From an uncultured Prevotellaceae bacterium (GTDB lineage Bacteria > Bacteroidota > Bacteroidia > Bacteroidales > Bacteroidaceae), in the NCBI GenBank assembly GCA_947174945.1, contig CAMWKZ010000017.1, positions 1 through 47,623 on the forward strand: DNA of 47,623 nt. Reading direction: 5' to 3'. Both the position numbers and the translations under genes were made by a program. Shown here piece by piece: positions 7,577 to 16,055 of this stretch. How positions within the stretch are numbered: the first letter of the stretch is position 1; each line of letters opens with the position of its first letter. The notes beneath the pieces were generated by a model, which ran no database searches, was not told the DNA's origin, and was given only the letters and a program-made list of their open reading frames with translations.

Positions 7577-8855
7577 GGTAAGGCTATATGCTGACAAACA
7601 CCGACTTATTGAGCCTGATAAGTCATACATCGTAGCCTTGAGCGGCGGGGCGGACAGCGTGGCCCTGCTTTTGCTACTCCGTGACTACGGCTGCAACATC
7701 CATGCTGCCCACTGCAATTTCCATTTGCGCGGAGCCGAGGCGGACAGGGACGAGCAATTCTGCGAAGACCTGTGCCGACGGTTAGGCGTGCCCCTGCATC
7801 GCGCCCATTTCGATACACAGACCTATGCGGAAGTGCACAAGGTCAGCATTGAGATGGCTGCCCGCGAACTGCGCTACCGATGGTTTGAGCAACTGCGTGC
7901 CGACTTGGGTGCCGACGGCATCTGCGTGGGCCACCACCGCGACGACTCGGTGGAGACGGTGCTGCTGAACTTGGTGCGAGGCACGGGGCTGCGCGGACTG
8001 ACGGGCATACGGCCTCGCAACGGCTACATCCTGCGCCCCTTGCTGTGTGTGTCAAAGGAGGACATCGAACAATACCTCAGAGAAAAGAACCAGCCCTACG
8101 TGACGGACAGCACCAATCTGGAGGCCGACGTGCAGCGCAATAAGGTGCGCTTGCAACTGCTCCCCTTGCTCAGAACGCTCAACCCTGCGGTGGACGATAA
8201 CATTCAGCGCACGGCAGAGCATCTGACTGAGGCGCAGACGGTGCTGGACGGCATAGTCGAGAGCCTCAGAAACCGCGATGCGCTGGAGTTGAGCGAGCTG
8301 GAAAGCTGCGGCTCGGGCGAGTACATGGCCTATGAGTGGCTTAGGGGGTATGGGTTCAATGGTACGCAGGTGCAGCAGGCGCTGACGGCTGAAACGGGTC
8401 GGGTCTTTACATCTGCTACGGGCTTCGACCTGTTGCGAGACCGCGACCGACTGTTGGTAGAGCCTTCGCTGAAGCCGTTGAAGCCGCTCGTTATCCCGGA
8501 AGAGGGTGTCTACGTGATGGGTGACGAAGGACGGCTGACCGTCAGGAGGGAAGCGGTAAGGGTGTCGAAGACAGCCGACTGCGCCACGGTTGATGCCCGT
8601 AAGGTGCGATTTCCGCTGACCGTCCGTCGGGTAGAGGAGGGCGACGCGATGCACCCCTACGGCATGAAAGGGCGCAAGTTGCTAAGCGACCTGATGACCG
8701 ACCGCAAGATGACAGCTTTTGAGAAGCGCCGCCAACTGGTGGTGGCCGATGCCACGGGCACCATCGTCTGGCTCGTTGGACTGCGCACGGACGAGCGTTG
8801 CAAGGTGGATGAAAATACGACTGAGGCGTTAAGCCTCACGTGCGCGCGCCTATAG
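7566..8855 (+). CDS. tilS: tRNA(Ile)-lysidine synthetase TilS
   Basis: TilS attaches lysine to C34 of the CAU-anticodon tRNA(Ile), changing its codon reading from AUG to AUA and its charging from Met to Ile. The 429-residue protein has the N-type ATP pyrophosphatase loop SGGADSVALL near residue 26, the family signature AAHCNFHLRGAEADRDEQF, GHHRDDSVETVLLNLVRGTGLRGL (about 119-142) and the C-terminal TilS domain (KVRFPLTVRRVEEGD, then SDLMTDRKMTAFEKRR). It ends the three-gene operon that began at 5779 and precedes a long non-coding stretch. Confidence 0.95.
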   Translation: MWSKVRLYADKHRLIEPDKSYIVALSGGADSVALLLLLRDYGCNIHAAHCNFHLRGAEADRDEQFCEDLCRRLGVPLHRAHFDTQTYAEVHKVSIEMAARELRYRWFEQLRADLGADGICVGHHRDDSVETVLLNLVRGTGLRGLTGIRPRNGYILRPLLCVSKEDIEQYLREKNQPYVTDSTNLEADVQRNKVRLQLLPLLRTLNPAVDDNIQRTAEHLTEAQTVLDGIVESLRNRDALELSELESCGSGEYMAYEWLRGYGFNGTQVQQALTAETGRVFTSATGFDLLRDRDRLLVEPSLKPLKPLVIPEEGVYVMGDEGRLTVRREAVRVSKTADCATVDARKVRFPLTVRRVEEGDAMHPYGMKGRKLLSDLMTDRKMTAFEKRRQLVVADATGTIVWLVGLRTDERCKVDENTTEALSLTCARL

Positions 8856-8892
8856 GCGCAAAAGCTATTGCCCCCCTTATAAAGGGGGCAAT
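8846..8892. repeat. Two C/G-rich hairpins around and after the tilS stop
   Basis: First is a perfect 14-bp palindrome GCGCCTATAGGCGC (8846-8859), overlapping the end of tilS. Second is ATTGCCCCC (8867-8875) with its complement GGGGGCAAT (8884-8892) around the loop CTTATAAA. Neither is followed by a T tract on the plus strand, so intrinsic termination of tilS is uncertain. The CCCCC-TTATA-GGGGG theme recurs in the elements at 47398-47446 and 47571-47622. Confidence 0.6.
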
Positions 8893-8898
8893 GTAAAG

Positions 8899-8950
8899 CT
8901 TCAAGAAAGAAAAAGAAAAGAAATAAATAAAGAAAAGACAAAGAAAGAAG
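8899..8950 (+). other. Purine-rich tract
   Basis: About 50 bp that are almost only A and G on the plus strand, with a few T and C interruptions, between the tilS hairpin and the 22-bp array. No coding signal is seen in it. Confidence 0.6.
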
Positions 8951-8993
8951 TGTACGTGCTTTGACAGGGCTGCATGAGCTAAGGATGCACCGT

Positions 8994-9147
8994 GTGCCGA
9001 CGTGCTTCGCATCATGTGCCGACCGTGTCCGCACCATGCACCGACCGCGTCCGCATCGTGTGCCGATACGCTCCGCATCATGCGCGGACACGCTCCGCAC
9101 AACGTGCCGACGCACTCCGCACCATGAGCCGTTCCGCTTCTGCTATT
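8994..9147 (-). repeat. 22-bp tandem repeat array B (7 units)
   Basis: Units step exactly by 22 bp: 8994, 9016, 9038, 9060, 9082, 9104 and 9126 (last degenerate). Read on the minus strand the consensus is ATGRTGCGGAGCG followed by YGTCGGCAC. The degenerate seventh unit reads GCGGAACGGCTC on the minus strand, linking this family to array A (GGAGCGGCTC) and array D (GAACGGCTC). It lies between tilS and the ileS promoter. Apparent open frames through it are repetitive artefacts (period 22 shifts frame each unit). Confidence 0.85.
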
Positions 9148-9190
9148 TTGGGATAAAAGTGCGGAAATGCGTTAATCTTCTCAAAACGTA

Positions 9191-9220
9191 TTGTTATTTC
9201 AAAGAAAATCCGTATCTTTG
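9191..9220 (+). promoter_or_regulatory. Bacteroidetes-type promoter of the ileS operon
   Basis: TTG (9191-9193), 19-bp spacer, TATCTTTG (9213-9220): an exact match to the housekeeping sigma consensus of this phylum. The expected start point near 9226 leaves a leader of about 45 nt before the ileS ATG. Confidence 0.85.
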
Positions 9221-9270
9221 CACACTAAAAAGCAATAAAGAAGTAAATATAACAGAAACAGATAAAGACT

Positions 9271-12200
9271 ATGGGAAAGAGATTTGCCGAGCATAACGGC
9301 TTGAACTTGACGCAGGTGAACAACGACATCCTGCAGATGTGGAGGGAGCAAAACGTGTTCTGGCGTTCCGTGGAGGAGCGCGAGGGCTGTCCGCAGTTTG
9401 TGTTCTTCGAGGGGCCTCCCTCGGCCAACGGACATCCGGGCATTCACCACGTGCTGGCTCGCAGCATCAAGGACACGTTCAACCGCTATAAGACCATGCG
9501 CGGCTATCAGGTGAAGCGCAAGGCCGGATGGGACACCCACGGACTGCCCGTCGAGCTGGGCGTGGAGAAGGAACTGGGCATCACGAAGGCCGACATCGAC
9601 AACCCGCAATCATCACGTCCAATTTCTATTGAGCACTACAACCAAAAGTGCCGTGAGAACGTGATGATGTACACCAAGGAGTGGCGCGACCTGACCGAGA
9701 AGATGGGCTACTTCGTAGACTTAGACCACCCTTACATCACCTACGATAACAAGTATATCGAGACCCTCTGGTGGCTGCTGAAACAGTTCTACCAGAAGGA
9801 GCTGCTCTATAAGGGCTACACCATACAGCCGTATTCGCCCGCAGCCGGCACGGGTCTGTCGAGCCACGAGCTGAACCAGCCCGGCTGCTACCGCGACGTG
9901 AAGGACACCACCTGCACGGCTCAGTTCAAGATGAAGAACCCGAAGCCCGAGATGGCAGAGTGGGGCGTGCCTTACTTCCTTGCATGGACCACCACCCCGT
10001 GGACGCTGGCTGCCAACTCGGCACTCTGTGTGGGCCCGAAGATTGACTACGTGGCCGTCAAGACCTACAATCCCTATACGGCAGACAAAATCACCGTCGT
10101 GCTGGCCGAAGCCCGCTTGGCAGCCTACTTCAAGGAGGAGGGCAAGGATGCCGACCTCGATGCCTATAAGGCTGGCGACAAGGTGATTCCTTGGACGGTC
10201 GTAGGACACTATAAGGGTGCCGACCTCGTGGGCATGGAGTACGAGCAGCTGATGCCCGCCATCCGTCCGATGGGCGATGCCTTCCGCGTCATCCCCGGCG
10301 ACTATGTGACGACGGACGACGGTGCTGGCATCGTGCATATAGCCCCGAACTTCGGTGCCGACGATGCCTTTGTGGCCAAGAAGGCAGGCATCTGCCCCAT
10401 CGTGCTGGTAGACAAGAAAGGGCAGGAACGCCCCGTTGTCGACCTGCAGGGTAAGTACTTCGTCGTTGAAGACCTCGACCCCGAGTTCGTGAAGAACTAT
10501 CTGAACGTAGACGAGTGGGGCAAGTTTGCCGGTCGCTACGTGAAGAATGCCTACGACGACACCCTGACCGACAAGGACGAGACACTGGACATCTCCATCT
10601 GCATGGACCTGAAGGCGCAGAACAAGGTGTTCAAGATTGAGAAGCACGTACACAACTACCCGCATTGCTGGCGTACCGACAAGCCAGTGCTCTACTATCC
10701 GCTGGACTCGTGGTTCATCAAGTCAACGGCCAAGAAAGAGCGTATGTCAGAGCTGAACAAGACCATCAACTGGCAGCCGGAATCGACAGGAACGGGTCGC
10801 TTTGGCAACTGGCTTGACAACCTGAACGACTGGAACCTCTCGCGCTCACGCTTCTGGGGCACTCCGCTGCCCATCTGGCGCTCGGAGGAGGGCGAGGAAA
10901 TCTGCATCGGCTCAGTAGAGGAGCTGTACAACGAGATAGAGAAGAGCGTGGAGGCCGGCTTCATGCAGTCGAACCCGCTCAAGGACAACGGCTTCGTCGT
11001 TGGCGATATGTCGCAGGAGAACTACGACCGCATCGACCTGCACCGCCCGTATGTTGACTACATCGTGCTCGTCTCGGCATCAGGCAAGCCCATGAAGCGC
11101 GAGAGCGACCTCATTGACGTGTGGTTCGACTCAGGCTCTATGCCATACGCCCAGATTCACTATCCGTTTGAGAACAGCGAGCTGATAGACCAGCGCAAGG
11201 CATTCCCCGCCGACTTCATTAACGAGGGTGTCGACCAGACGCGTGGCTGGTTCTTCACGCTGCACGCCATTGCCACGATGATATTCGACTCGGTGGCCTT
11301 CAAGAACGTTATCAGTAGCGGACTGGTGCTCGACGCAAAGGGCAACAAGATGTCAAAGCACGTGGGCAACGTGGTCAACCCGTTTGATATGATTGAGAAG
11401 TACGGTTCTGATGCCGTGCGACTGTATATGCTGACCAACTCGGAGCCGTGGGACAACCTGAAGTTCGACCCCGAGGGAGTGGACGAGGTGCGCCGTAAGT
11501 TCTTCGGTACCTTGTATAACACATACAGCTTCTTTGCGCTCTATGCCAACGTCGACGGCTTTACCCCATGCAGCGAGGCACAGGCTTGCGATGTAGAGCA
11601 GCGCCCGGAAATCGACCGATGGATATTGTCGAGCCTGAACACCCTCATTCAGAAGGTGACGGCAGAGCTGGACAACTACGACCCGACGCGTGCCGGTCGT
11701 CTGATTGATGCTTTCGTCAACGATGACTTGTCTAACTGGTACGTCCGCCTGAACCGTAAGCGTTTCTGGGGCAAGGAGATGTCTGACGACAAGCGCTCGG
11801 CATACGATACGCTGTATACTTGTCTGCTGACCGTGTCGAAGCTGTTGGCTCCGTTTGCTCCGTTCTATGCCGACCAGCTGTATAAGGACTTGGGCGGTCA
11901 GAAGGATTCGGTTCATCTGGATTCGTTCCCCGTAGCCAATGAGGCAATCATTGACAAGGAGCTGGAGGCCCGTATGGAAATGGCACAGAAGATTACGTCG
12001 ATGGTGCTGGCCCTGCGCCGTAAGGTGAACATCAAGGTGCGCCAGCCGCTACAGTCGATTATGATACCTGCCACCGAGGAACAGAAGCGCCATATCGAGG
12101 CAGTGAAGGACCTTATCATGAACGAGGTGAATGTAAAGGAGCTGAAGTTCGTGGAGGGTGCTGGTATTCTGGTGAAGAAGGTGAAGTGCAACTTCCGCAC

Positions 12201-12687
12201 GATGGGTAAGAAGTACGGCAAGCTGATGAAGGGCGTGGCTGCCCAGATGGATGCGCTGACGCAGGAGCAGATAGCCGAACTGGAGAAGAACGGCACCATC
12301 GGCATCAGTGTAGAGGGCAGTGACCTGACCGTGGAGGTGGCCGATGTGGAAATTATCAGCGAGGACATCCCCGGCTGGCTTGTCTCTAACGAGGGCTCGC
12401 TGACCGTCGCCTTGGAGGTTGAGCTGACTGCCGAGCTGAAGCAGGAGGGCATGGCCCGCGAAATCATCAACCGCGTGCAGAACATCCGAAAGGAAAGCGG
12501 ACTGGAAATTACCGACCGCATCCAGATTACGCTGGCTCCTCATGCCGAGGTGGAGCAGGCTGTCAACGGGTTCGGTGACTACATCAAGACGCAAGTGCTG
12601 GCTGACTCCATCGTTATTGCGCCGAATGACGGCACGGAGGTGGAGCTTGACGACGTTAAGCTGAACATAAAAATAACTAAATCCTGA
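9271..12687 (+). CDS. ileS: Isoleucyl-tRNA synthetase IleS
   Basis: Charges tRNA(Ile) with isoleucine. The 1138-residue class I synthetase has the HIGH-type motif HPGIHH (about residue 54), a KMSKH signature (about 693), the editing domain between them, and the anticodon-binding region with RLNRKRFWG. The length, and the C-terminal extension without an obvious zinc-binding cysteine set, fit the long eukaryote-like (type 2) IleS class; some members of that class are naturally less sensitive to mupirocin, which is family knowledge and not shown here. It opens an operon reaching to the DUF3256 gene. Confidence 0.97.
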   Translation: MGKRFAEHNGLNLTQVNNDILQMWREQNVFWRSVEEREGCPQFVFFEGPPSANGHPGIHHVLARSIKDTFNRYKTMRGYQVKRKAGWDTHGLPVELGVEKELGITKADIDNPQSSRPISIEHYNQKCRENVMMYTKEWRDLTEKMGYFVDLDHPYITYDNKYIETLWWLLKQFYQKELLYKGYTIQPYSPAAGTGLSSHELNQPGCYRDVKDTTCTAQFKMKNPKPEMAEWGVPYFLAWTTTPWTLAANSALCVGPKIDYVAVKTYNPYTADKITVVLAEARLAAYFKEEGKDADLDAYKAGDKVIPWTVVGHYKGADLVGMEYEQLMPAIRPMGDAFRVIPGDYVTTDDGAGIVHIAPNFGADDAFVAKKAGICPIVLVDKKGQERPVVDLQGKYFVVEDLDPEFVKNYLNVDEWGKFAGRYVKNAYDDTLTDKDETLDISICMDLKAQNKVFKIEKHVHNYPHCWRTDKPVLYYPLDSWFIKSTAKKERMSELNKTINWQPESTGTGRFGNWLDNLNDWNLSRSRFWGTPLPIWRSEEGEEICIGSVEELYNEIEKSVEAGFMQSNPLKDNGFVVGDMSQENYDRIDLHRPYVDYIVLVSASGKPMKRESDLIDVWFDSGSMPYAQIHYPFENSELIDQRKAFPADFINEGVDQTRGWFFTLHAIATMIFDSVAFKNVISSGLVLDAKGNKMSKHVGNVVNPFDMIEKYGSDAVRLYMLTNSEPWDNLKFDPEGVDEVRRKFFGTLYNTYSFFALYANVDGFTPCSEAQACDVEQRPEIDRWILSSLNTLIQKVTAELDNYDPTRAGRLIDAFVNDDLSNWYVRLNRKRFWGKEMSDDKRSAYDTLYTCLLTVSKLLAPFAPFYADQLYKDLGGQKDSVHLDSFPVANEAIIDKELEARMEMAQKITSMVLALRRKVNIKVRQPLQSIMIPATEEQKRHIEAVKDLIMNEVNVKELKFVEGAGILVKKVKCNFRTMGKKYGKLMKGVAAQMDALTQEQIAELEKNGTIGISVEGSDLTVEVADVEIISEDIPGWLVSNEGSLTVALEVELTAELKQEGMAREIINRVQNIRKESGLEITDRIQITLAPHAEVEQAVNGFGDYIKTQVLADSIVIAPNDGTEVELDDVKLNIKITKS

Positions 12688-12694
12688 ATGTATT

Positions 12695-13075
12695 ATGGTT
12701 GACAAGACATATTATACAGACGAAGAACTGGAGGAGTTCCGTGAGATAATTAACGAAAAGCTGACGCTGGCCAAGCGTGACTATGACCAGATGATGCGGG
12801 TGTTGACGAATCAGGACTCTAACGACGTGGACGACACTTCGCCTACGTATAAAGCACTGGAGGAGGGCAGCGCCACCCAGTCGAAGGAAGAGCTTATCTC
12901 GCTGGCTGCCCGTCAGCAGAAGTTCATTCAGGGACTGAAGGCTGCGCTGACCCGTATCGAAAACAAGACCTACGGCATTGACCGCATCACGGGAAAGCTG
13001 ATACCGAAGGAGCGGCTGCGCGCTGTTCCTCACGCTACGCTGAGTGTTGAGTCAAAGATGGCAGGCAAGAAATAA
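12695..13075 (+). CDS. TraR/DksA family regulator lacking the zinc-finger cysteines
   Basis: A 126-residue protein of the DksA/TraR type: an N-terminal acidic coiled coil (about residues 8-85, with the DTSPTYKALEEGSATQ segment) and a C-terminal domain NKTYGIDRITGKLIPKERLRAVPHAT. In DksA the equivalent GxCxxC and CxxC motifs bind zinc; this protein has no cysteine anywhere. DksA-like proteins bind the RNA polymerase secondary channel, so a role in transcription control is likely but unproven. It starts 7 bp after ileS, and its stop codon abuts the lspA ATG. Confidence 0.88.
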   Translation: MVDKTYYTDEELEEFREIINEKLTLAKRDYDQMMRVLTNQDSNDVDDTSPTYKALEEGSATQSKEELISLAARQQKFIQGLKAALTRIENKTYGIDRITGKLIPKERLRAVPHATLSVESKMAGKK

Positions 13076-13717
13076 ATGGCGGCAAAGGGTATAGCAAACC
13101 GGGGATGGATGGCTGCACTCATTGTGCTGGCCATCCTGAGCATTGACCAAGTCATCAAGATTTGGGTGAAGACACACATGACACTGCATGAGCAGTTTGA
13201 AATCTTCTCGTGGTTCAAAATCGTGTTCATTGAGAATAACGGTATGGCCTACGGTATGGAGATTGGCTCGAAGCTGGTGCTTAGCATCTTCCGCATTGTG
13301 GCCGTGGGTGTCTTGGGCTATTACATCGCGCAGCAGGTCAGGCAGCAGGCCCGATGGGGCTACATTGTCTGTCTGTCGATGGTGATGGCTGGGGCAGCTG
13401 GCAATATCTTCGACTCCATGTTCTATGGGCTTGTCTTTAATGCCAGTTCCGAGTTTTACGCCAGCTACTTCGTACCTTTTGGCACGGGGTATGCGCCTTT
13501 CTTGATGGGTAAGGTGGTTGATATGTTCTATTTTCCCCTGATAGTGACGACGTGGCCTGATTGGGTGCCGCTTGTGGGAGGGGAGCCGTATGTGTTCTTT
13601 AGCCCAATCTTCAACTTTGCCGACTCTGCTATCTCGGTGGGCGTTGTGTTGTTGCTGTTGTTCTATCGCAAGGAAATAGGCGAAATCTCACTAAAGAAAA
13701 AAGAAGGAAACGTCTGA
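13076..13717 (+). CDS. lspA: Lipoprotein signal peptidase LspA
   Basis: Signal peptidase II, an aspartic protease of the inner membrane that cuts prolipoprotein signal peptides before the lipid-modified cysteine. At 213 residues it is longer than E. coli LspA (164). Four membrane segments are visible, and both catalytic motifs are present: AGNIFDSMFYG (first Asp, about residue 118) and FNFADSAISVG (second Asp, about 182). The insertion between them (about residues 122-165) accounts for much of the extra length. Start and stop are shared closely with neighbours: ATG follows the dksA-like stop directly and its TGA overlaps the next ATG. Confidence 0.95.
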   Translation: MAAKGIANRGWMAALIVLAILSIDQVIKIWVKTHMTLHEQFEIFSWFKIVFIENNGMAYGMEIGSKLVLSIFRIVAVGVLGYYIAQQVRQQARWGYIVCLSMVMAGAAGNIFDSMFYGLVFNASSEFYASYFVPFGTGYAPFLMGKVVDMFYFPLIVTTWPDWVPLVGGEPYVFFSPIFNFADSAISVGVVLLLLFYRKEIGEISLKKKEGNV

Positions 13718-14685
13718 TGAAGCATTGTGTCCTCTGCATACTTGCCTTGTTGCTTGTTGTGGCCTGTAAGCCGACGGTGCCGTCGGAATACATCCAGCCC
13801 GACGAGATGGAGGATATACTCTATGACTATCACGTGGCACAGGCCATGTCGAAGACCAATGGCGCGGTGGCTGAATACCAGAAGCAGGTGTATGTTGATG
13901 CCGTGCTGAAGAAGCATGGCATCACTGAGGCTGAGTTTGATTCATCGCTGGTCTATTACTACACAAGGGCTGACCGCCTGAAGGACATCTATGCTCATGT
14001 CAGTGAGCGACTGAACGATGAGGCGAAGTTGCTGGGTGCGGGTGTTGGCGAGATAAGCCGCTATTCGCAATACAGTGCAACGGGTGATACAGCTAACATC
14101 TGGAATCAGACGTCTGAGGTGTTGCTGATACCTCGGCCTACGCAGAATCGCTTTGACTTCACCGTCAAGGTGGATACGACGTTTCATCTGGGCGACTCGT
14201 TTATGTTTCAGTTTATGTCGGAGTTCCTCTATCAAAGCGGTGCGAAGGACGCGGTAGTGTGCCTGTTGACCAAGTATGAGGGTGACAGCATTATCCAGAC
14301 GGTCTATCATGCCTCTGTAGAGGGACTTGTACAGGTTCGGGTGCCTGCCAATCGGGAGAATAAACTGAAGGAAATGCGTGGATATATCTATCTGAGCAAT
14401 GGCGGTGATGTTTCGGACACTCGCAAGCTGATGTATATCAGCCAGCTTCAGCTGATACGATTCCACGATAAGGAGAAATGGAAGGGCAATGACATTGCAA
14501 AGAAAGACACCATCATTCAGGCGGATAGCCTGCAACGAATTGATAACCCTGGAGGGCCTGTGCCTGACACGCTACGTCGTAGAGTGTTCGGACGACGGCC
14601 GGGTGGAACGCCAATACGCCCTGTCGAAGGAGCTACCCTTCACCGAGTGGAGGCAAGGCCAGCTGTTATTAAAGAGGTGCGCTGA
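13717..14685 (+). CDS. DUF4296 domain lipoprotein
   Basis: A 322-residue predicted lipoprotein: signal peptide MKHCVLCILALLLVVACKPT with a lipobox ending in Cys17, followed by a DUF4296 domain at about residues 24-110 (PDEMEDILYDYHVAQAMS). Function is unknown. It starts at the base where lspA ends, so lspA and one of its substrates may be translated together. The last 50 or so codons are rich in Arg and Pro and overlap the next gene in another frame; that tail looks less like selected protein than the rest, so the true end could reflect a drifted stop codon. Confidence 0.82.
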   Translation: MKHCVLCILALLLVVACKPTVPSEYIQPDEMEDILYDYHVAQAMSKTNGAVAEYQKQVYVDAVLKKHGITEAEFDSSLVYYYTRADRLKDIYAHVSERLNDEAKLLGAGVGEISRYSQYSATGDTANIWNQTSEVLLIPRPTQNRFDFTVKVDTTFHLGDSFMFQFMSEFLYQSGAKDAVVCLLTKYEGDSIIQTVYHASVEGLVQVRVPANRENKLKEMRGYIYLSNGGDVSDTRKLMYISQLQLIRFHDKEKWKGNDIAKKDTIIQADSLQRIDNPGGPVPDTLRRRVFGRRPGGTPIRPVEGATLHRVEARPAVIKEVR

Positions 14686-14737
14686 TGGCGTTGTGCGTGC
14701 TTATTATAAAGGTAAACCAATAACTGTAAAAATATAG
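14489..14737 (+). CDS. Small conserved-looking hypothetical protein overlapping the DUF4296 gene
   Basis: An 82-residue frame on the same strand that overlaps the 3' part of the DUF4296 gene by up to 197 bp. The part from about residue 17 on reads like a folded small protein: ELITLEGLCLTRYVVECSDD, then ELPFTEWRQGQLLLKR and VVRAYYKGKPITVKI. I recall similar small proteins beside DUF4296 genes in Bacteroidales but cannot confirm it here. The ATG at 14489 is the first in frame; a TTG at 14540 is an alternative start that would shorten the overlap. The stop is 5 bp before the transporter gene. Confidence 0.55.
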   Translation: MTLQRKTPSFRRIACNELITLEGLCLTRYVVECSDDGRVERQYALSKELPFTEWRQGQLLLKRCADGVVRAYYKGKPITVKI

Positions 14738-14742
14738 CGACT

Positions 14743-16047
14743 ATGAATATGAAAGTACGTTTGTCGGTAATGAACTTCTTGGAGTTTGCCGTGTGGGGAG
14801 CTTACCTTACGTGTATGGGAAACTATCTGGGTGTTGCAGGCTTAGGCGACAAAATTTCTTGGTTTTATGCCATTCAGGGCATTGTGAGTATCTTCATGCC
14901 TACGCTGATGGGTGTTGTGGCCGATAAGTATATACAGCCGCAACGCCTGTTGGGGCTCTGCCATCTGTTGGCAGGTGGCTTCATGCTTGGGTGTTGGTGG
15001 CTTGGAACGCAGGCTGGCTTTGGGCAGGAGCTGGCAGACAAGTCGATGTTCATTGCCCTGTATACGCTTAGCGTGGCATTCTTTATGCCGACCATTGCAC
15101 TGGCTAACACGACGGCCTTTACCATTCTGAAGAACAACCATCTGGATACGGTTAAGGACTTTCCACCTATCCGTGTGCTGGGAACGGTTGGCTTTATTGC
15201 CACGATGTGGTTTGTCAACTGTGCGGTATGGGACGGCAGTGCGTTCACGATGACGCTGGCTGATAATGCCCATAAGTTTCAGTACACTTATATGCAGTTC
15301 TTTGTTTCGGGTGTGTTGAGCCTTGTGCTTTTCTTGTATTGTCTGAACTTGCCCCAGTGTAAACTGGAGAAGAAGAAAGATGTTTCGCTGTTCGAGAGCT
15401 TGGGGCTTAACGCTTTTCGCCTGTTCAAGACTAAAAAGATGGCCTTGTTCTTCATTTTCTCGGCCATGCTGGGCATGTGTCTGCAAGTGACCAATGGCTA
15501 TGCTAATCCGTTTATCACCAGTTTTAAGGGAACTCCTGAGTTTGCTGATACCTTTGCTGCCAACAATGCAACGCTGCTGACTTCGATTTCGCAAATCAGC
15601 GAGGCTTTGTGTATTCTGATGATTCCGTTCTTCTTGAGGCGCTATGGCATTAAGGTGGTTATGCTCATGTCTATGTTTGCGTGGGTATTCCGCTTTGGTT
15701 TCTTTGGCATTGGTAATCCTGCTATGCCTGGTGTTATTATGTTTATTCTCTCTTGTATCGTCTATGGGGTTGCCTTCGACTTCTTCAATGTGTCGGGTGG
15801 TATCTTTGTTGACCAAGAGTGCGAACCATCTATCAAGGCTTCGGCTCAGGGATTGTTTATGATGATGACTAATGGCATTGGGGCGACTGTCGGTACGTTG
15901 GCAGCTGGTGAGATTGTAAATCACTATTGCTCTTGGCAGGATGGTTATCTGGTGGGTAACTGGTCTACGTGCTGGTTTATCTTTGCTTCTTTTGCACTGG
16001 TGATAGGTGTTTCCTTTGCTTTGGTGTTTAATCCTGCAAAGAAATAG
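14743..16047 (+). CDS. NupG-family nucleoside:H+ symporter (MFS)
   Basis: A 434-residue major facilitator with about twelve membrane segments. The N terminus RLSVMNFLEFAVWGAYLTCM, the loop MPTLMGVVADKYIQPQRLLG and DFFNVSGGIFVDQECEPSIK in the C-terminal half are typical of the nucleoside permease family that includes E. coli NupG and XapB. Likely role: proton-driven uptake of nucleosides across the inner membrane; the exact substrate is not known. A second in-frame ATG at 14749 could be the start. It begins 5 bp after the small gene and is 8 bp before rsmE, within the ileS operon. Confidence 0.85.
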   Translation: MNMKVRLSVMNFLEFAVWGAYLTCMGNYLGVAGLGDKISWFYAIQGIVSIFMPTLMGVVADKYIQPQRLLGLCHLLAGGFMLGCWWLGTQAGFGQELADKSMFIALYTLSVAFFMPTIALANTTAFTILKNNHLDTVKDFPPIRVLGTVGFIATMWFVNCAVWDGSAFTMTLADNAHKFQYTYMQFFVSGVLSLVLFLYCLNLPQCKLEKKKDVSLFESLGLNAFRLFKTKKMALFFIFSAMLGMCLQVTNGYANPFITSFKGTPEFADTFAANNATLLTSISQISEALCILMIPFFLRRYGIKVVMLMSMFAWVFRFGFFGIGNPAMPGVIMFILSCIVYGVAFDFFNVSGGIFVDQECEPSIKASAQGLFMMMTNGIGATVGTLAAGEIVNHYCSWQDGYLVGNWSTCWFIFASFALVIGVSFALVFNPAKK

Positions 16048-16055
16048 GCGGTTCT

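Noticed and set aside
8836..9115. Minus-strand frames through array B with repeated MRS, SAHDA and similar words
   Set aside because: These are translations of the 22-bp repeats; three units (66 bp) equal 22 codons, so periodic peptides appear in any open frame.
9221..9270. T-box or other leader riboswitch before ileS
   Set aside because: The leader is only about 45 nt, with no specifier hairpin or terminator/antiterminator pair.
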